Position numbers and translations under genes: made by a program. From Atopobiaceae bacterium (GTDB taxonomy: Bacteria > Actinomycetota > Coriobacteriia > Coriobacteriales > Atopobiaceae), in contig JALCUE010000001.1 in the NCBI GenBank assembly GCA_022655215.1, forward strand, positions 992,001 through 1,056,000: DNA of 64,000 bases, written 5' to 3'. The notes below the pieces were generated by a model. That model searched no databases. It had not been told where the DNA came from and worked only from the letters and a program-made list of their open reading frames with translations. Of the stretch, positions 15,584 to 25,104 are shown in pieces. The first letter of the stretch is position 1; each line of letters begins with the position of its first letter.

Positions 15584-17302
15584 ATGCCAACGCATGACAA
15601 GCCCACGCCGAAGCGGAGCGAGGGCCATGCCCTCACGAGAAGGGCCCTCGTGCTCGGCGCGATCGGCTCGGCCGTCCTCACCGCGAGCTCCCTCTACATC
15701 GCCCTCAAGATGGGCGCCCTGCCATGGCCCATCGTGTTCGCCGCCCTCGCGAGCGTGGCGGCCCTGCGCGCCATGGGGAGTCATGACCTGCATGAGGCCA
15801 ACGTGGCCCATGCCGCGATGAGCGCCGGCTCCATGGTTGCGGGAGGCCTCGCCTTCACCATCCCGGGCCTCTGGATCCTGGGCACGGGTGCCCAGGTGAC
15901 CCTTCCCGAGCTCCTCGTGGCGAGCCTGTCCGGCACCGTGCTGGGCCTTGTCGCCTGCGCCGTGTTGCAGCCCTACTTCATCCGCGAGCGTCGCCTCGCC
16001 TATCCCGTCGGCATATCCGCGGCCGAGACGCTCAAGGCCACGTCGGACACGGGTGCCTCCAACGGTCGGTTCCTCTTCGGCGGCATGGGCTTCTCGGCCG
16101 TCTATGCGCTCCTCCGGGACAACCTGGCGGTGCTGCCCGCGAAGCTGTTCGGTGCCACCACCGCCTCCGGGGTGGCCTTGGGCATCACCAACTCCCCCAT
16201 GATGCTCGCCATGGGCTTCATCGTGGGTGCCGTGCCGGCGGGCGTCTGGTTCCTCGGCGCCGTGATCGGGAACCTCGGCATAGGCATCGCGGCTCCCGCA
16301 CTCGGCATCATCGGGGCCGACGTGGCGACATCCATCCGCACGAGCCTCGGACTCGGCCTCATGTTGGGCGTGGGCGCAGGCGTCATGCTCAGGAACCTCA
16401 TCCCCGCACTCAGGAGGGCCCTGAGCGGCCACAAGGCCCGCGTCTCCTCGGACACCGGCGAGGTGACGCCATCCGATGACATGCTCGACGCCGCCGAGAG
16501 GTCTCGGCGCCTCATGGCGCCCCGCAGCGTCGTGGCGCTCGCCGTGGCCGTCGTGGCCTGCGTCATCGCCTTCTCGCTCCACCTCGGTCTGCTCGCCAGC
16601 ATCGTCGTGGTGGCGGGCGCCTGGTTCTGCGTGTACCTCTCCGGCTGGCTCACGGGCACCACGGGCGTGAACCCCATGGAGATCTTCGGCGTGATGGTGC
16701 TCCTCCTCGTGCAGGTCCTGTTCCACGACGTGTCGCTGGAGAGCCTGTTCCTGGCCAGCGCCGTGGTGGCCGTGGCATGCGGCATCTGCGGGGACGTGAT
16801 GAACGACCTCAAGGCCGGAGACGAGCTGGGGACCGACCCCAACGACCAGTTCGCTGGAATGGTCGTGGGAGGCCTGGTGGGGGCCGTGGTCGCGGCCCTG
16901 CTGCTCTTCGCCATGGGCACCGCCTACGGACCTGACGCCTTCGGCGCGAACGGCACCTTCGTGGCCGCCCAGGCGAGTGTCGTGGCCACCATGGCGGGCG
17001 GCATACCGGATATGGGCGCCTTCGTGGTCGGCATCGTGGCCGGCTGCGTCATGGCGGCGGCGGGTCTCCCCGTGATGACCCTCGGACTCGGCGTGTACCT
17101 GCCGTTCTACCTCTCGGCGGGCGCCGCTGCCGGAGCGGCCGTGCGCGTCGTGTTCGACCGCATGCACAAGGGCAAGCCCACGGAGGAGGTCGCCGAGGAC
17201 GAGGCCCGCGGCCAAGCCCTGGCGGCGGGCATGCTCGGTGGCGAGAGCCTCGTGGGAGTGGTGAGCGCGTTCGTGGCCATGGCCGCGATGCTCGCGGGCT
17301 AG
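15584..17302 (+). CDS. OPT family oligopeptide transporter
   Basis: 572 aa protein with about 14-16 predicted membrane segments and the OPT signature regions: SLYIALKMGALPWPIVF early, a helix pair with YPVGISAAETLKA, and the C-terminal VGIVAGCVMAAAGLPVM. Bacterial OPT proteins carry peptides or metal-peptide/siderophore complexes, driven by protons. The ATG at 15584 has GGGGAGAAG upstream; an in-frame ATG at 15563 lacks a ribosome site. It is probably co-transcribed with the C26 hydrolase. Convergent with glmM, leaving only 30 bp between stops. Confidence 0.9.
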   Translation: MPTHDKPTPKRSEGHALTRRALVLGAIGSAVLTASSLYIALKMGALPWPIVFAALASVAALRAMGSHDLHEANVAHAAMSAGSMVAGGLAFTIPGLWILGTGAQVTLPELLVASLSGTVLGLVACAVLQPYFIRERRLAYPVGISAAETLKATSDTGASNGRFLFGGMGFSAVYALLRDNLAVLPAKLFGATTASGVALGITNSPMMLAMGFIVGAVPAGVWFLGAVIGNLGIGIAAPALGIIGADVATSIRTSLGLGLMLGVGAGVMLRNLIPALRRALSGHKARVSSDTGEVTPSDDMLDAAERSRRLMAPRSVVALAVAVVACVIAFSLHLGLLASIVVVAGAWFCVYLSGWLTGTTGVNPMEIFGVMVLLLVQVLFHDVSLESLFLASAVVAVACGICGDVMNDLKAGDELGTDPNDQFAGMVVGGLVGAVVAALLLFAMGTAYGPDAFGANGTFVAAQASVVATMAGGIPDMGAFVVGIVAGCVMAAAGLPVMTLGLGVYLPFYLSAGAAAGAAVRVVFDRMHKGKPTEEVAEDEARGQALAAGMLGGESLVGVVSAFVAMAAMLAG

Positions 17303-17332
17303 GGACGCTCCCAACCGCAGCCGCGCAGGCGT

Positions 17333-18667
17333 CTACGAGAGCGAGCGAACGACCTCGGCGATGGCGGCGGAGTTCGTCTGGCACTGCTCCATGGTCTTTG
17401 CCTCGACCAGCACGCGCACCAGAGGCTCCGTCCCGCTCGCGCGCACGAGCACGCGTCCCTCCTCGGCAAGGGCCTCCTCGGCCGCCGCGACGGCCGCGAG
17501 GACCTCGGGCGCGGCCATGGCCGCGGCCTTGTCGGCCACGGTCACGTTCTCGAGCACCTGAGGATACAGCGTGATGGGTTCGGAGAGCTGTCCCAGGGTC
17601 TTGCCCGTCTTCACCATGACCTCGAGCAGGCGGAGCGCCGTCATGACGCCGTCGCCCGTGACCTCGTAGTCGGAGAAGATCACGTGCCCGCTCTGCTCGC
17701 CGCCCAGCACGTAGCCGTTCTCGCGCATGCAGGCGTAGACGTTCTTGTCACCCACGTCGGTCTGGACCGTGTGGAGGCCGGCATCCTCGAGCGCGCGTAC
17801 GATGCCCAGGTTGGTCATGACGGTCGAGACGACCGTGTCGTGCGGGAGCCTCCCCTCGTCATCGAGGTAACGGCCGCAGATGTAGAGCACGAAGTCGCCG
17901 TCGATGACGTTGCCGGCCTCGTCCACCGCGATGCAGCGGTCGGCATCCCCGTCGAAGGCGAAGCCCACGTCGAGGAGGTTGCCGCGGACGTGGTCCTGCA
18001 GCGCCTCGATATGGGTGCTGCCGCAGTTGACGTTGATGTTGAAGCCGTTGGGCGTGTCGTTTATCACGTGGACCTCGGCACCGAGCGAGGTGAGCACTCG
18101 TTCGGCGACAGTCCAGGACGCGCCGTTGGCACAGTCCACGCCGACCCTCATCCCGTCGAGGGAGAAGTCCGCGCACGAGATGAGATGGTTGATGTAGCGC
18201 TCGCGGCCGGCCACGTGGTCCACGGTTCGGCCGATGGCGTCGCCCGTGGCCAGGGGCACGTCGACCTCGCCGTCGAGGTAGGACTCGACCTTCTCGAGGA
18301 CCTCGGGCTCCATCTTGTAGCCCTCGCGATTCACCAGCTTGATCCCGTTGTCGGTGAAGGGGTTGTGACTCGCGGTGATCATGACGCCACAGTCGAAGCC
18401 GCCGTCGATCACCACGTAGCTCACGGAGGGGGTGGTGGTGACATGGAGCAGGTACGCGTCGGCGCCGCTCGCCACGAGGCCGGCGACGATGGCGTACTCG
18501 AACATGTAGCTCGAACGACGCGTGTCCTTGCCCACCACGATGCGGGCCTTCCGATCGAGACGGGCGCCGTAGTACCAACCGATGTAGCGGCCGATCTCGA
18601 AGGCATGGTCGACCGTGAGGTCCTCGTTCGCCCTACCCCTGAAGCCGTCGGTCCCGAAGTACTTCAT
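17333..18667 (-). CDS. glmM: Phosphoglucosamine mutase
   Basis: Interconverts glucosamine-6-phosphate and glucosamine-1-phosphate for peptidoglycan precursor synthesis; 444 aa, the usual length. The phosphoserine Ser100 lies in ITASHNP, the Mg2+ loop is DGDADR, the sugar-binding loop GGEQSGH, and the phosphate-binding loop RASGTEPLVRV. The start MKYFGTDGFRG is canonical; ATG at 18667 with GGGGA six bases upstream, preferred to an in-frame TTG at 18679. A perfect 7-bp stem-loop sits in its leader. Confidence 0.97.
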   Translation of the reverse strand: MKYFGTDGFRGRANEDLTVDHAFEIGRYIGWYYGARLDRKARIVVGKDTRRSSYMFEYAIVAGLVASGADAYLLHVTTTPSVSYVVIDGGFDCGVMITASHNPFTDNGIKLVNREGYKMEPEVLEKVESYLDGEVDVPLATGDAIGRTVDHVAGRERYINHLISCADFSLDGMRVGVDCANGASWTVAERVLTSLGAEVHVINDTPNGFNINVNCGSTHIEALQDHVRGNLLDVGFAFDGDADRCIAVDEAGNVIDGDFVLYICGRYLDDEGRLPHDTVVSTVMTNLGIVRALEDAGLHTVQTDVGDKNVYACMRENGYVLGGEQSGHVIFSDYEVTGDGVMTALRLLEVMVKTGKTLGQLSEPITLYPQVLENVTVADKAAAMAAPEVLAAVAAAEEALAEEGRVLVRASGTEPLVRVLVEAKTMEQCQTNSAAIAEVVRSLS

Positions 18668-18687
18668 GCATGTCCCCAATCGGAATG

Positions 18688-18705
18688 GGAGGCCGAGAGG
18701 CCTCC
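18688..18705 (-). promoter_or_regulatory. Stem-loop in the glmM 5' leader
   Basis: GGAGGCC (18688-18694) and GGCCTCC (18699-18705) form a perfect 7-bp stem with a four-base loop, about 20 bases before the glmM start. It is too close to the ribosome site to be a normal upstream terminator and could influence translation or mRNA stability. Confidence 0.4.
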
Positions 18706-18768
18706 GGCGATGTCAGTGCGAGTCGGCCGCGTCCGTCGCATGAAGCGGCGGAGGACCCCCAACAGTCT

Positions 18769-18785
18769 AGCGTCCAATGGACGCT
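18769..18785 (-). terminator. Perfect inverted repeat after recQ (terminator or operator)
   Basis: AGCGTCC-AAT-GGACGCT is a perfect 7-bp inverted repeat with a three-base centre, about 80 bp after the recQ stop and 100 bp before glmM. As RNA it would fold into a tight hairpin without a U-tract; as DNA it could be a repressor site at the glmM promoter. Confidence 0.4.
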
Positions 18786-18862
18786 CCCACGAGGCGGGCG
18801 CCCATCACCCAACGTATCTGCTTACTTGCCATCTGTCCTCACGGGCATGGAGGACGGAGGCG

Positions 18863-20809
18863 CTACCCCTCGCGCAGGGTCTCGAGGACCTGGTCGCCGA
18901 ACCTCTGGACCTTCTTCTCCCCCAGGCCATAGACATCGAGGAGGCCGTCCGACGTCGTGGGGCGCTTGGAGACAAGATCCATGAGGGTGGCGTTCGAGAA
19001 GACCATGTAGGGCGCCACCCCCTGCTCGCGCGCGATCTCGCTGCGAAGCGAGCGCAGCCTCTCGTAGAGCTCGGCCGCGGACGCGGAGAGGTCGGGGGTG
19101 GCGGAGCCCGAGCGACCCCTCGACCCGCGGGCGTCAGACGTCTCCTGCTTGGGCATGCGTCGTGCGACCTTCACCTCGAAGGTGGAGTCACGGTCGCGCA
19201 GCCAGTCAGCACCGTCCTGCGTGAGGAACACCGTCGGGTACTGCCCGTCCGTCACGCCGAGAAGGCCCGCGTCCACGAGGGCGTCCACGATGTAGCGCAC
19301 ACGTCTCGTGGGCACGTCGCGCATGATGCCGTAGGTGGACAGCTCGTCGAAGCGCGAGCGCATGACACGCTCGGACGTCGAGCCTCTGAGCACGTCGACC
19401 ACGCAGGCACGCCCCACCTGCCGTCCCATATGGCCGATCCTCACGACGCACGAGCAGATCTTCTGGGTCTCCACCGTGGCGTCCACAACCTCCACGTCCG
19501 TGGAGCAGTTCGAGCAGTGCTCGCAGCGGAACGGCGCGTCGCTCTCGCCGAAGTAGCGCAGCACCTGGCTGCGCAGGCAGTCGGTGCCGGTCGCATAGAA
19601 GGTCATCCTCCTCAGGCGCTCCGAGTCACGGGAGCGCAACGCCATCGCTTCGGACTCGTCCCTTCCGTCCGCGATGGCCTCATCGAAGGAGTGGTCGATG
19701 AAGTACTGCTGGGTCTGCACGTCCTTGGCGTTGTAGATGAGGATGCAGTCGGCAGGGCTGCCGTCCCTGCCGGCACGTCCCGCCTCCTGGTAGTAGCTCT
19801 CGAGGTCACCCGGCATGTTGTAATGGATGACGAAGCCCACGTCTGACTTGTCGATGCCCATGCCGAAGGCGTTGGTGGCCACCATGACGGTGGCGCGATC
19901 GTAGAGGAAGTCGTCCTGGTCACGCCGACGTCGCTCGGCCGTGAGACCCGCATGGTAGCTCGTCGCGGCGAAGCCCTCGCGGCACAGGAGGTCGCAGACG
20001 TCGTCCACGGCGCGACGCGTGGAGCAGTACACGATGCCCGAGCGTCCCGAGGCCGCCCCTCCCGGCGAGGCCACCTTGGCGGCGCGCTCGCCCACGAGCC
20101 GCAGCAGGCATGCGTCCTTGTCCCGCGGAGCCGGCCTCTCCACGCCGAGATAGAGGTTCGGCCGATCGAACCCGCTCACGAGCACGAAGGGGTCCACGAG
20201 CTCGAGCGAGCGCGCCACGTCCTCACGTACCTCGGAGGTCGCCGTGGCCGTGAGCGCCACGACGGGAGGCCGCTTGGGAAGGCTCGAGATGAAGGTCGCT
20301 ATGCCGAGGTAGCTGGGACGGAAGTCCTGCCCCCATTGGGAGACGCAGTGGGCCTCGTCCACGGCGACGAGGCTGATGTCCGCGGTCGCGGCGAGCCTGG
20401 CGAGACGAGGGGTGTCGAGTCGCTCCGGCGCGACGTAGAGCAGACGGCACCCGCCTGACGAGGCGAGACGGAACGCGGCGGTCTGCTCGTCCATGGTCAT
20501 CGACCCGTTGATGCACGCAGCGTCGACGCCAAGCTCGGAGAGGGCCGTCACCTGGTCCTTCATGAGGGAGACGAGTGGGCTCACGACGATCGCGAGACCC
20601 TCGGACATGAGGGCCGGCACCTGGTACACCAGCGACTTCCCCGCTCCCGTGGGCATGACGCCCAGGACGTCCCTGCCCGCGAGGACCGCACCTATGAGCT
20701 CGGCCTGGCTGGGACGGAACGAGTCGAAGCCGAAGGTGCCCTTGAGCACGCGGGTCGCCTCGTCCATGCGAGGCCGGGCGGGCCTGCCGCCATCCGTCCG
20801 ATCGTCCAT
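18863..20809 (-). CDS. recQ: ATP-dependent DNA helicase RecQ
   Basis: 648 aa 3'-5' helicase of recombination and fork repair. The N-terminal FRPSQ motif, Walker A PTGAGKS, DEAH box with the aromatic loop ([15 protein letters not shown]), TATAT motif III, and motif [14 protein letters not shown] are present. The RQC zinc module has four Cys (DCLR, then RCEHCSNC), followed by a winged helix (about 420-520) and a C-terminal HRDC domain (about 570-648). ATG at 20809 with a weak ribosome site. The stop of dgt lies three bases upstream, so translation is likely coupled to dgt. Confidence 0.96.
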   Translation of the reverse strand: MDDRTDGGRPARPRMDEATRVLKGTFGFDSFRPSQAELIGAVLAGRDVLGVMPTGAGKSLVYQVPALMSEGLAIVVSPLVSLMKDQVTALSELGVDAACINGSMTMDEQTAAFRLASSGGCRLLYVAPERLDTPRLARLAATADISLVAVDEAHCVSQWGQDFRPSYLGIATFISSLPKRPPVVALTATATSEVREDVARSLELVDPFVLVSGFDRPNLYLGVERPAPRDKDACLLRLVGERAAKVASPGGAASGRSGIVYCSTRRAVDDVCDLLCREGFAATSYHAGLTAERRRRDQDDFLYDRATVMVATNAFGMGIDKSDVGFVIHYNMPGDLESYYQEAGRAGRDGSPADCILIYNAKDVQTQQYFIDHSFDEAIADGRDESEAMALRSRDSERLRRMTFYATGTDCLRSQVLRYFGESDAPFRCEHCSNCSTDVEVVDATVETQKICSCVVRIGHMGRQVGRACVVDVLRGSTSERVMRSRFDELSTYGIMRDVPTRRVRYIVDALVDAGLLGVTDGQYPTVFLTQDGADWLRDRDSTFEVKVARRMPKQETSDARGSRGRSGSATPDLSASAAELYERLRSLRSEIAREQGVAPYMVFSNATLMDLVSKRPTTSDGLLDVYGLGEKKVQRFGDQVLETLREG

Positions 20810-20812
20810 CGG

Positions 20813-22066
20813 CTACGCCAGCGAGTCGAAGTAGCCGCGGCTGGGGAACGACGCCATGGCATCGGGGAACAGGCGCGAGGCGAGCGCCATGAAGTAGTCG
20901 TCCGTCATGGAGGACACGTAGTCGACGACGGTTAGGTCGAGGCTGGCCTGCCAGTCGTAGGAACGGCCGTAGTGCGCGAGATAGCGGTTCAGGGGCACGA
21001 TGTGGTGGGCGAAGACGGGACTCGACTCGTCGCCGGCGGACAGGTCGGCGAGGAGACGCTCGTAGATGCGGGAGAAGAGCTCCGACATGGCGGCCGAGCA
21101 GATCCCGTTGACCTCGCTCACGAGGTAGATCTTCTCGTAGTTCTCACGCTTCGCACGTCCCAGCTCGCGGAAGGCCTCCTCGCTCATCTCGATGCGAGGA
21201 CGGCCGAGGCTATGCTCCACGACGTCGGTGACGAACGCGGACAACCCCCATGCGTTGTAGGCGCCACCGAGACCGTCATCGAACGCGGCCTCGTCGACGA
21301 GGCCGGCATGTATCGCGTCCTGACGGTCCTTGCCCACGTAGGCGATTATGTCCGAGAGACGCACCACGCAACCCTCGAGGGTCATGGGTCTGAGATGGCC
21401 GATCGCACGCTGGCCCGTCGCCCAGCAGCCCTCGACCACCGCATCGAACCCGTCGTCGCCATCGAAGCCGGCAAGCCCACTCGTCCCGAAGACGCGTTGC
21501 TCGTACTCGCCGTTGTGGCAGATGACGCCATCGAGCGTCTGGAGCGAGAGGTTGCGACCGTACAGCACGTCGAGCACGCGGACGCTCTGGACGTTATGGA
21601 AGAACCATCGACCCGTGCGGGCATGGTAGACGTCGTTCAGGAAGCGTTCGCCGGCATGCCCGAAGGGAGTGTGGCCGATGTCATGACCGAGCGCGATGGC
21701 CTCGATGAGATCGAGGTTGAGCCCGAGCGAGCGGCCGATGTCACGCGCCACGCGGCTCACGAGCTGGACGTGGAGGCCACGCCTCGAGATGTCGTCGTTC
21801 GCGGCGAACGAGAAGACCTGGGTCTTGCCGGCCAGGCGATTGTAGGCCGGCAGATGGATGACCTTCTCGGCATCGCGGACGAAGGAGGGGCGAAGGGGCG
21901 TGTCTGCGTCGAACGCGTTGTCGACACGACGGATGGCCGAGGAATCGGGCGTCGCGTACGGCGAACGCAGATGGTCGCCCCTCATGCGGGCCACCTCACG
22001 GGCAGTGGCAGGAGCGAGCTCCAACGGGAGGCCCGGCGCCATGACGTTCTCCCAACGTGCTCCCAT
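20813..22066 (-). CDS. dgt: Deoxyguanosinetriphosphate triphosphohydrolase-like HD protein
   Basis: 417 aa HD-domain phosphohydrolase that removes triphosphate from dNTPs. The HD metal site shows His99, the His128-Asp129 pair and His132 in GHDIGHTPFGHAGE; the later Asp is in RLSDIIAY. KTQVFSF and NDD in the segment before His99 match the family. The ATG at 22066 is set by GGAGG five bases upstream; the open frame extends beyond it into non-family sequence. It precedes recQ by three bases, linking dNTP pool control to DNA repair. Confidence 0.9.
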   Translation of the reverse strand: MGARWENVMAPGLPLELAPATAREVARMRGDHLRSPYATPDSSAIRRVDNAFDADTPLRPSFVRDAEKVIHLPAYNRLAGKTQVFSFAANDDISRRGLHVQLVSRVARDIGRSLGLNLDLIEAIALGHDIGHTPFGHAGERFLNDVYHARTGRWFFHNVQSVRVLDVLYGRNLSLQTLDGVICHNGEYEQRVFGTSGLAGFDGDDGFDAVVEGCWATGQRAIGHLRPMTLEGCVVRLSDIIAYVGKDRQDAIHAGLVDEAAFDDGLGGAYNAWGLSAFVTDVVEHSLGRPRIEMSEEAFRELGRAKRENYEKIYLVSEVNGICSAAMSELFSRIYERLLADLSAGDESSPVFAHHIVPLNRYLAHYGRSYDWQASLDLTVVDYVSSMTDDYFMALASRLFPDAMASFPSRGYFDSLA

Positions 22067-22167
22067 GCCCCTCCCCTCGCTCGTCAGAATACGGACACGG
22101 ATCGCCCTCGCGATCCCTGAGGACACTCTAGCCGATGGACCCGACGGGAAAGGTCGGGGCGTCGGTC

Positions 22168-23556
22168 CTACTCGTCCACCACCAGGAACCCCATGTCCAG
22201 CCAATCGGTGTCCGTGGTGATGACGTTCGCGGACCCACAGCGACAGAAGGCACCGGCGAACCTCCCATCGAACAGGCAGAGGCCCTCGATGCTGCTGGTC
22301 ATGGGATAGTTCGTCGGGTCCGCCCATCCCGGGACGGGCCCACCGTAGATGGTGGGGGTGCGGTACTGGGGGACGTACTCCTGCACCACGCCGTGGTGCT
22401 GGGCCAACCGGCCGAGGGCCTCGTCCCACGCCTCGGCGTCCACGTCGAGGCCGGCGACGACCCCCGCTCCGGCGAACCCGTCGGCCGGCTTCGCGATCCA
22501 ATGCTCGCGGTCCGAGAAGGCCGAGAGGTCCATGCCTTCCTCCAGCCTCACTGTGTGCGGGACGTGTGCGTGCACGAAGGCGAGCTCGTCGGCATCGAGC
22601 CACTCGGCAGCATCGTCATCCCACAGCAGCGCGAAAGCGGTCTTCGTGGCGACGGGCCATGTGCGGAACCCGCCCACCATGCAGACAACGCCCTCCTCCA
22701 CCGCCTCCATGAGGGCATCGAGACCCGGACAGGGCCTCTCCGCGGCCTCGGACGGGACGATCCTGCGCCACACGCAGTCGATGGGGCCCTCGACGTCCAT
22801 GAGGATCCGCTCACCCGCGACGTCGACCATCCTGAGGTCGCGGACGTCGGCGAAGCGCACGAAGACGCCCTCGTCACGCATGCAGTCCACGAACCCTGCC
22901 ACCTCGTCCGCGGAGACGGAGTCGGCATAGTCGACGATGGCGAGGCTGGGGAGGTCCGGCTTGCGATGGCGTTCGTCGGAACCCTCCCAGCTCGCGTACG
23001 TGTCGAGGACCGCACGCCCGCACGCCGCCGCGACGTCCATCGTGTGGACGCTGGGGTGACGACGGGAGAACTCCCGGTATGTGTCGGTCTGCTGGATGAC
23101 GTGCGCGACCTCCATGGCGTTCACCATGCCGCCGGTGCCGTCCGTGGTCACCTCGCAGAAGCGGAAGTCGCCCGTGTCCTCGTCGAGGAAGACGTCAAAA
23201 CGGGCGATGGGGATCAGACGCTCGTAACCTGTTGGGATGAGGGCATAGCGCTCGAGCGTGGCGGGAAGGTCGAAGCGGGAGCGGAACGCCGGGTCGTCGA
23301 GGAAGCGACGACACATCTTGTCGAGGATGGCACCCATGGTCTCGGCAGCCGATGCGAGGATGGAAAGGCCCCTCTCGTCCACGATCTTGGGGTTCATGGC
23401 CCACGGCACGGCCTCGCCGTCCTTGAGCGCATGCGTGTGACGGAGGTAGTCGTCTCCCCTGGTACGTCCCGCTATGTCGCCGCCAAGACCCACGGCTATG
23501 TCGCAGTACTCATCCTCGAGCGCGCGGCCCATGGGGGTCGCGGAAGAATCGATCAT
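22168..23556 (-). CDS. ATP-grasp family protein, glutathionylspermidine synthase-like
   Basis: 462 aa. The C-terminal half has ATP-grasp character: HWIAKPADGFAGAG as the nucleotide-binding loop, then VVQEYVPQY. A preATP-grasp-like segment has RFDVFLDEDTGDFRFCEVTTDG, and CVWRRI resembles the WRR/YRR motif of glutathionylspermidine synthase-type ligases. The CHAP amidase domain of the bifunctional E. coli enzyme is absent. The reaction should be ATP-dependent amide-bond formation, but the acid and amine are unknown. ATG at 23556 with GAGAGG upstream. It lies between the lytic transglycosylase gene and dgt on the same strand. Confidence 0.65.
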   Translation of the reverse strand: MIDSSATPMGRALEDEYCDIAVGLGGDIAGRTRGDDYLRHTHALKDGEAVPWAMNPKIVDERGLSILASAAETMGAILDKMCRRFLDDPAFRSRFDLPATLERYALIPTGYERLIPIARFDVFLDEDTGDFRFCEVTTDGTGGMVNAMEVAHVIQQTDTYREFSRRHPSVHTMDVAAACGRAVLDTYASWEGSDERHRKPDLPSLAIVDYADSVSADEVAGFVDCMRDEGVFVRFADVRDLRMVDVAGERILMDVEGPIDCVWRRIVPSEAAERPCPGLDALMEAVEEGVVCMVGGFRTWPVATKTAFALLWDDDAAEWLDADELAFVHAHVPHTVRLEEGMDLSAFSDREHWIAKPADGFAGAGVVAGLDVDAEAWDEALGRLAQHHGVVQEYVPQYRTPTIYGGPVPGWADPTNYPMTSSIEGLCLFDGRFAGAFCRCGSANVITTDTDWLDMGFLVVDE

Positions 23557-23625
23557 GCCAAATCCTCTCTGTGAACATGCTCGAGTCTGACCCAAGAGCC
23601 CTCTTCAGGCAACTGACAGGGTCCG

Positions 23626-24426
23626 TCACTTGTCGATTCCGTCGGGATAGAGACGCTGGTATTGGCTACGCGCGTCATTGACCCGCGTGAGATAGGCGCT
23701 CGTCTCGGCATAGTCGATGGCACTCGAGAAGTCCCCGCCCTCGGCCTTCCATGAGGAGACCTTCCCTATGCCCGCGTTGTAGGCGGCGATGACCTCGTCG
23801 GTCGTGTCGCAGTTCCTCTGGAGATAGGCGAGATAGGCGCAGCCGTACTCGATGTTCGTGTCGGCGTCACCGAGGTCGGCCGGGTCGTAGACGGTCGAGT
23901 CCACGAGTCCGAGGTCGGCCACCTCGGCGGCCGTCTCGGGCATGAGCTGCATGAGTCCCTTGGCGCCCGCCGTGGACGAGGCGGAATCGTTCCAGTTGGA
24001 CTCACACTTTATGACCGCGCACACGAGATAGGGATCGACCCCATGCCTCTCGGCGGAGGTCTGGATGGCATCGGCATGGCTCACGGGATAGAGGAACGTC
24101 CTCAGCACGGAGGCCGGCGCCAGCGAGATGGCGGCGGAGACGAGGCCGAGCACGAGCATCAGCGTGATGGGGATGGCACGGAACCAGCGCCAGAAGCGCA
24201 GCTTGCGCCGAGGGGGACGTCGACCCGATCGTCCCCGCCTACGACGAGGCGACTCGGTGGAACGTGAGTACACGTCGTAGGAGGTCTCGTGACGCGCGTC
24301 CTCGGCCTGCTCCCCCTCCGCGTCGTCATAAGGGTCCCGGGAATCGTAGGGGTCACGCGAACCATGCGGATCCGAGGGGACCCGTGCGGGGCGACGGATG
24401 ACGGTGTCTCCGGAAGGGTCGCTCAT
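23626..24426 (-). CDS. Membrane-anchored lytic transglycosylase (SLT domain)
   Basis: 266 aa. A charged cytoplasmic N-terminus (1-80, with RDPYDSRDPYDD repeats and a run of Arg) is followed by one membrane helix (84-104) and an extracellular SLT domain. Catalytic Glu142 lies in IKCESNWND; GLMQLMPETA, YGCAYLAYL and AAYNAG complete the family pattern. It cleaves peptidoglycan glycan strands to 1,6-anhydro ends. The ATG at 24426 overlaps the coaE stop (ATGA). The ends of this gene and the next are 69 bp apart. Confidence 0.93.
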   Translation of the reverse strand: MSDPSGDTVIRRPARVPSDPHGSRDPYDSRDPYDDAEGEQAEDARHETSYDVYSRSTESPRRRRGRSGRRPPRRKLRFWRWFRAIPITLMLVLGLVSAAISLAPASVLRTFLYPVSHADAIQTSAERHGVDPYLVCAVIKCESNWNDSASSTAGAKGLMQLMPETAAEVADLGLVDSTVYDPADLGDADTNIEYGCAYLAYLQRNCDTTDEVIAAYNAGIGKVSSWKAEGGDFSSAIDYAETSAYLTRVNDARSQYQRLYPDGIDK

Positions 24427-25073
24427 GAGCGCCTTCCTTCCGTGCCGACCTTGCGAGGGGAGGTCCAGCCGTCGGCGACATGCGATCGCCACCACGAGCG
24501 CACCCGCCCTATGAGGTGCTCGCGCCCATCGGAGTTGTCGATCACGGTATCAGCATGGCCCACGAGATAGGCATCGGAGGGTTGGGCGGAGACACGTCGG
24601 TCGAAGTCGGCGACGTCCATGCCCCGGCCGCAAGCCCTCTGCCTTCTCGTCTCCAACGGGGAGGAGATGACGAGGACCTCGTCGGCCAGGTCGACGAGGT
24701 CGGCCACACGATCGAGCAACGGCACCTCCACGACGCAGACCTCGGGCTCGGTCGCGGCGCAGCATGAGTTGGTGAGGGCGTGGACGAGCTCCGAGCGAAT
24801 CGCGGGCATCTCGATGGCCTCCAGCGAGGAGACCCCCTCAGGAGATGAGAAGGCCCTCTCGGCAAGGAGATGGCGGTCGAGCTCGCCGGTGAGGGGATCG
24901 ACGACGTCATCGCCAAACCTATCGGCGAGGGCGAGGGTCGTCGGGGAACCGGTCGAACAGACCGACCTCGACACCTCATCGAGGTCGAGCCGCCAGGCGC
25001 CAAGCCTCACGAGCTCGGCCGAGACGGTGGACTTGCCTGAGGCGATGCCCCCGGCCAGGAAGACCACGTACAA
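24423..25073 (-). CDS. coaE: Dephospho-CoA kinase
   Basis: Last step of coenzyme A synthesis. The P-loop GGIASGKST stands at the N-terminus and the substrate region DLDEVSRSV follows, with the family's EVPLLDR and lid region. No ATG is available near the P-loop. The TTG at 25073, with GAGGGGG eight bases upstream, gives 216 aa; a GTG at 25067 is the alternative. The longer open frame further upstream would overlap the zinc-ribbon gene and is not family sequence. The stop overlaps the lytic transglycosylase start. Confidence 0.92.
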   Translation of the reverse strand: MYVVFLAGGIASGKSTVSAELVRLGAWRLDLDEVSRSVCSTGSPTTLALADRFGDDVVDPLTGELDRHLLAERAFSSPEGVSSLEAIEMPAIRSELVHALTNSCCAATEPEVCVVEVPLLDRVADLVDLADEVLVISSPLETRRQRACGRGMDVADFDRRVSAQPSDAYLVGHADTVIDNSDGREHLIGRVRSWWRSHVADGWTSPRKVGTEGRRS

Positions 25074-25104
25074 TCGGGCACCCCCTCGGGACGTGACGGG
25101 AGGG

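Noticed and set aside
14786-17314. 842-codon minus-strand frame opposite the C26 and OPT genes
   Set aside because: His/Gly/Glu/Arg-rich shadow translation with no domain; the plus-strand genes have catalytic and membrane features.
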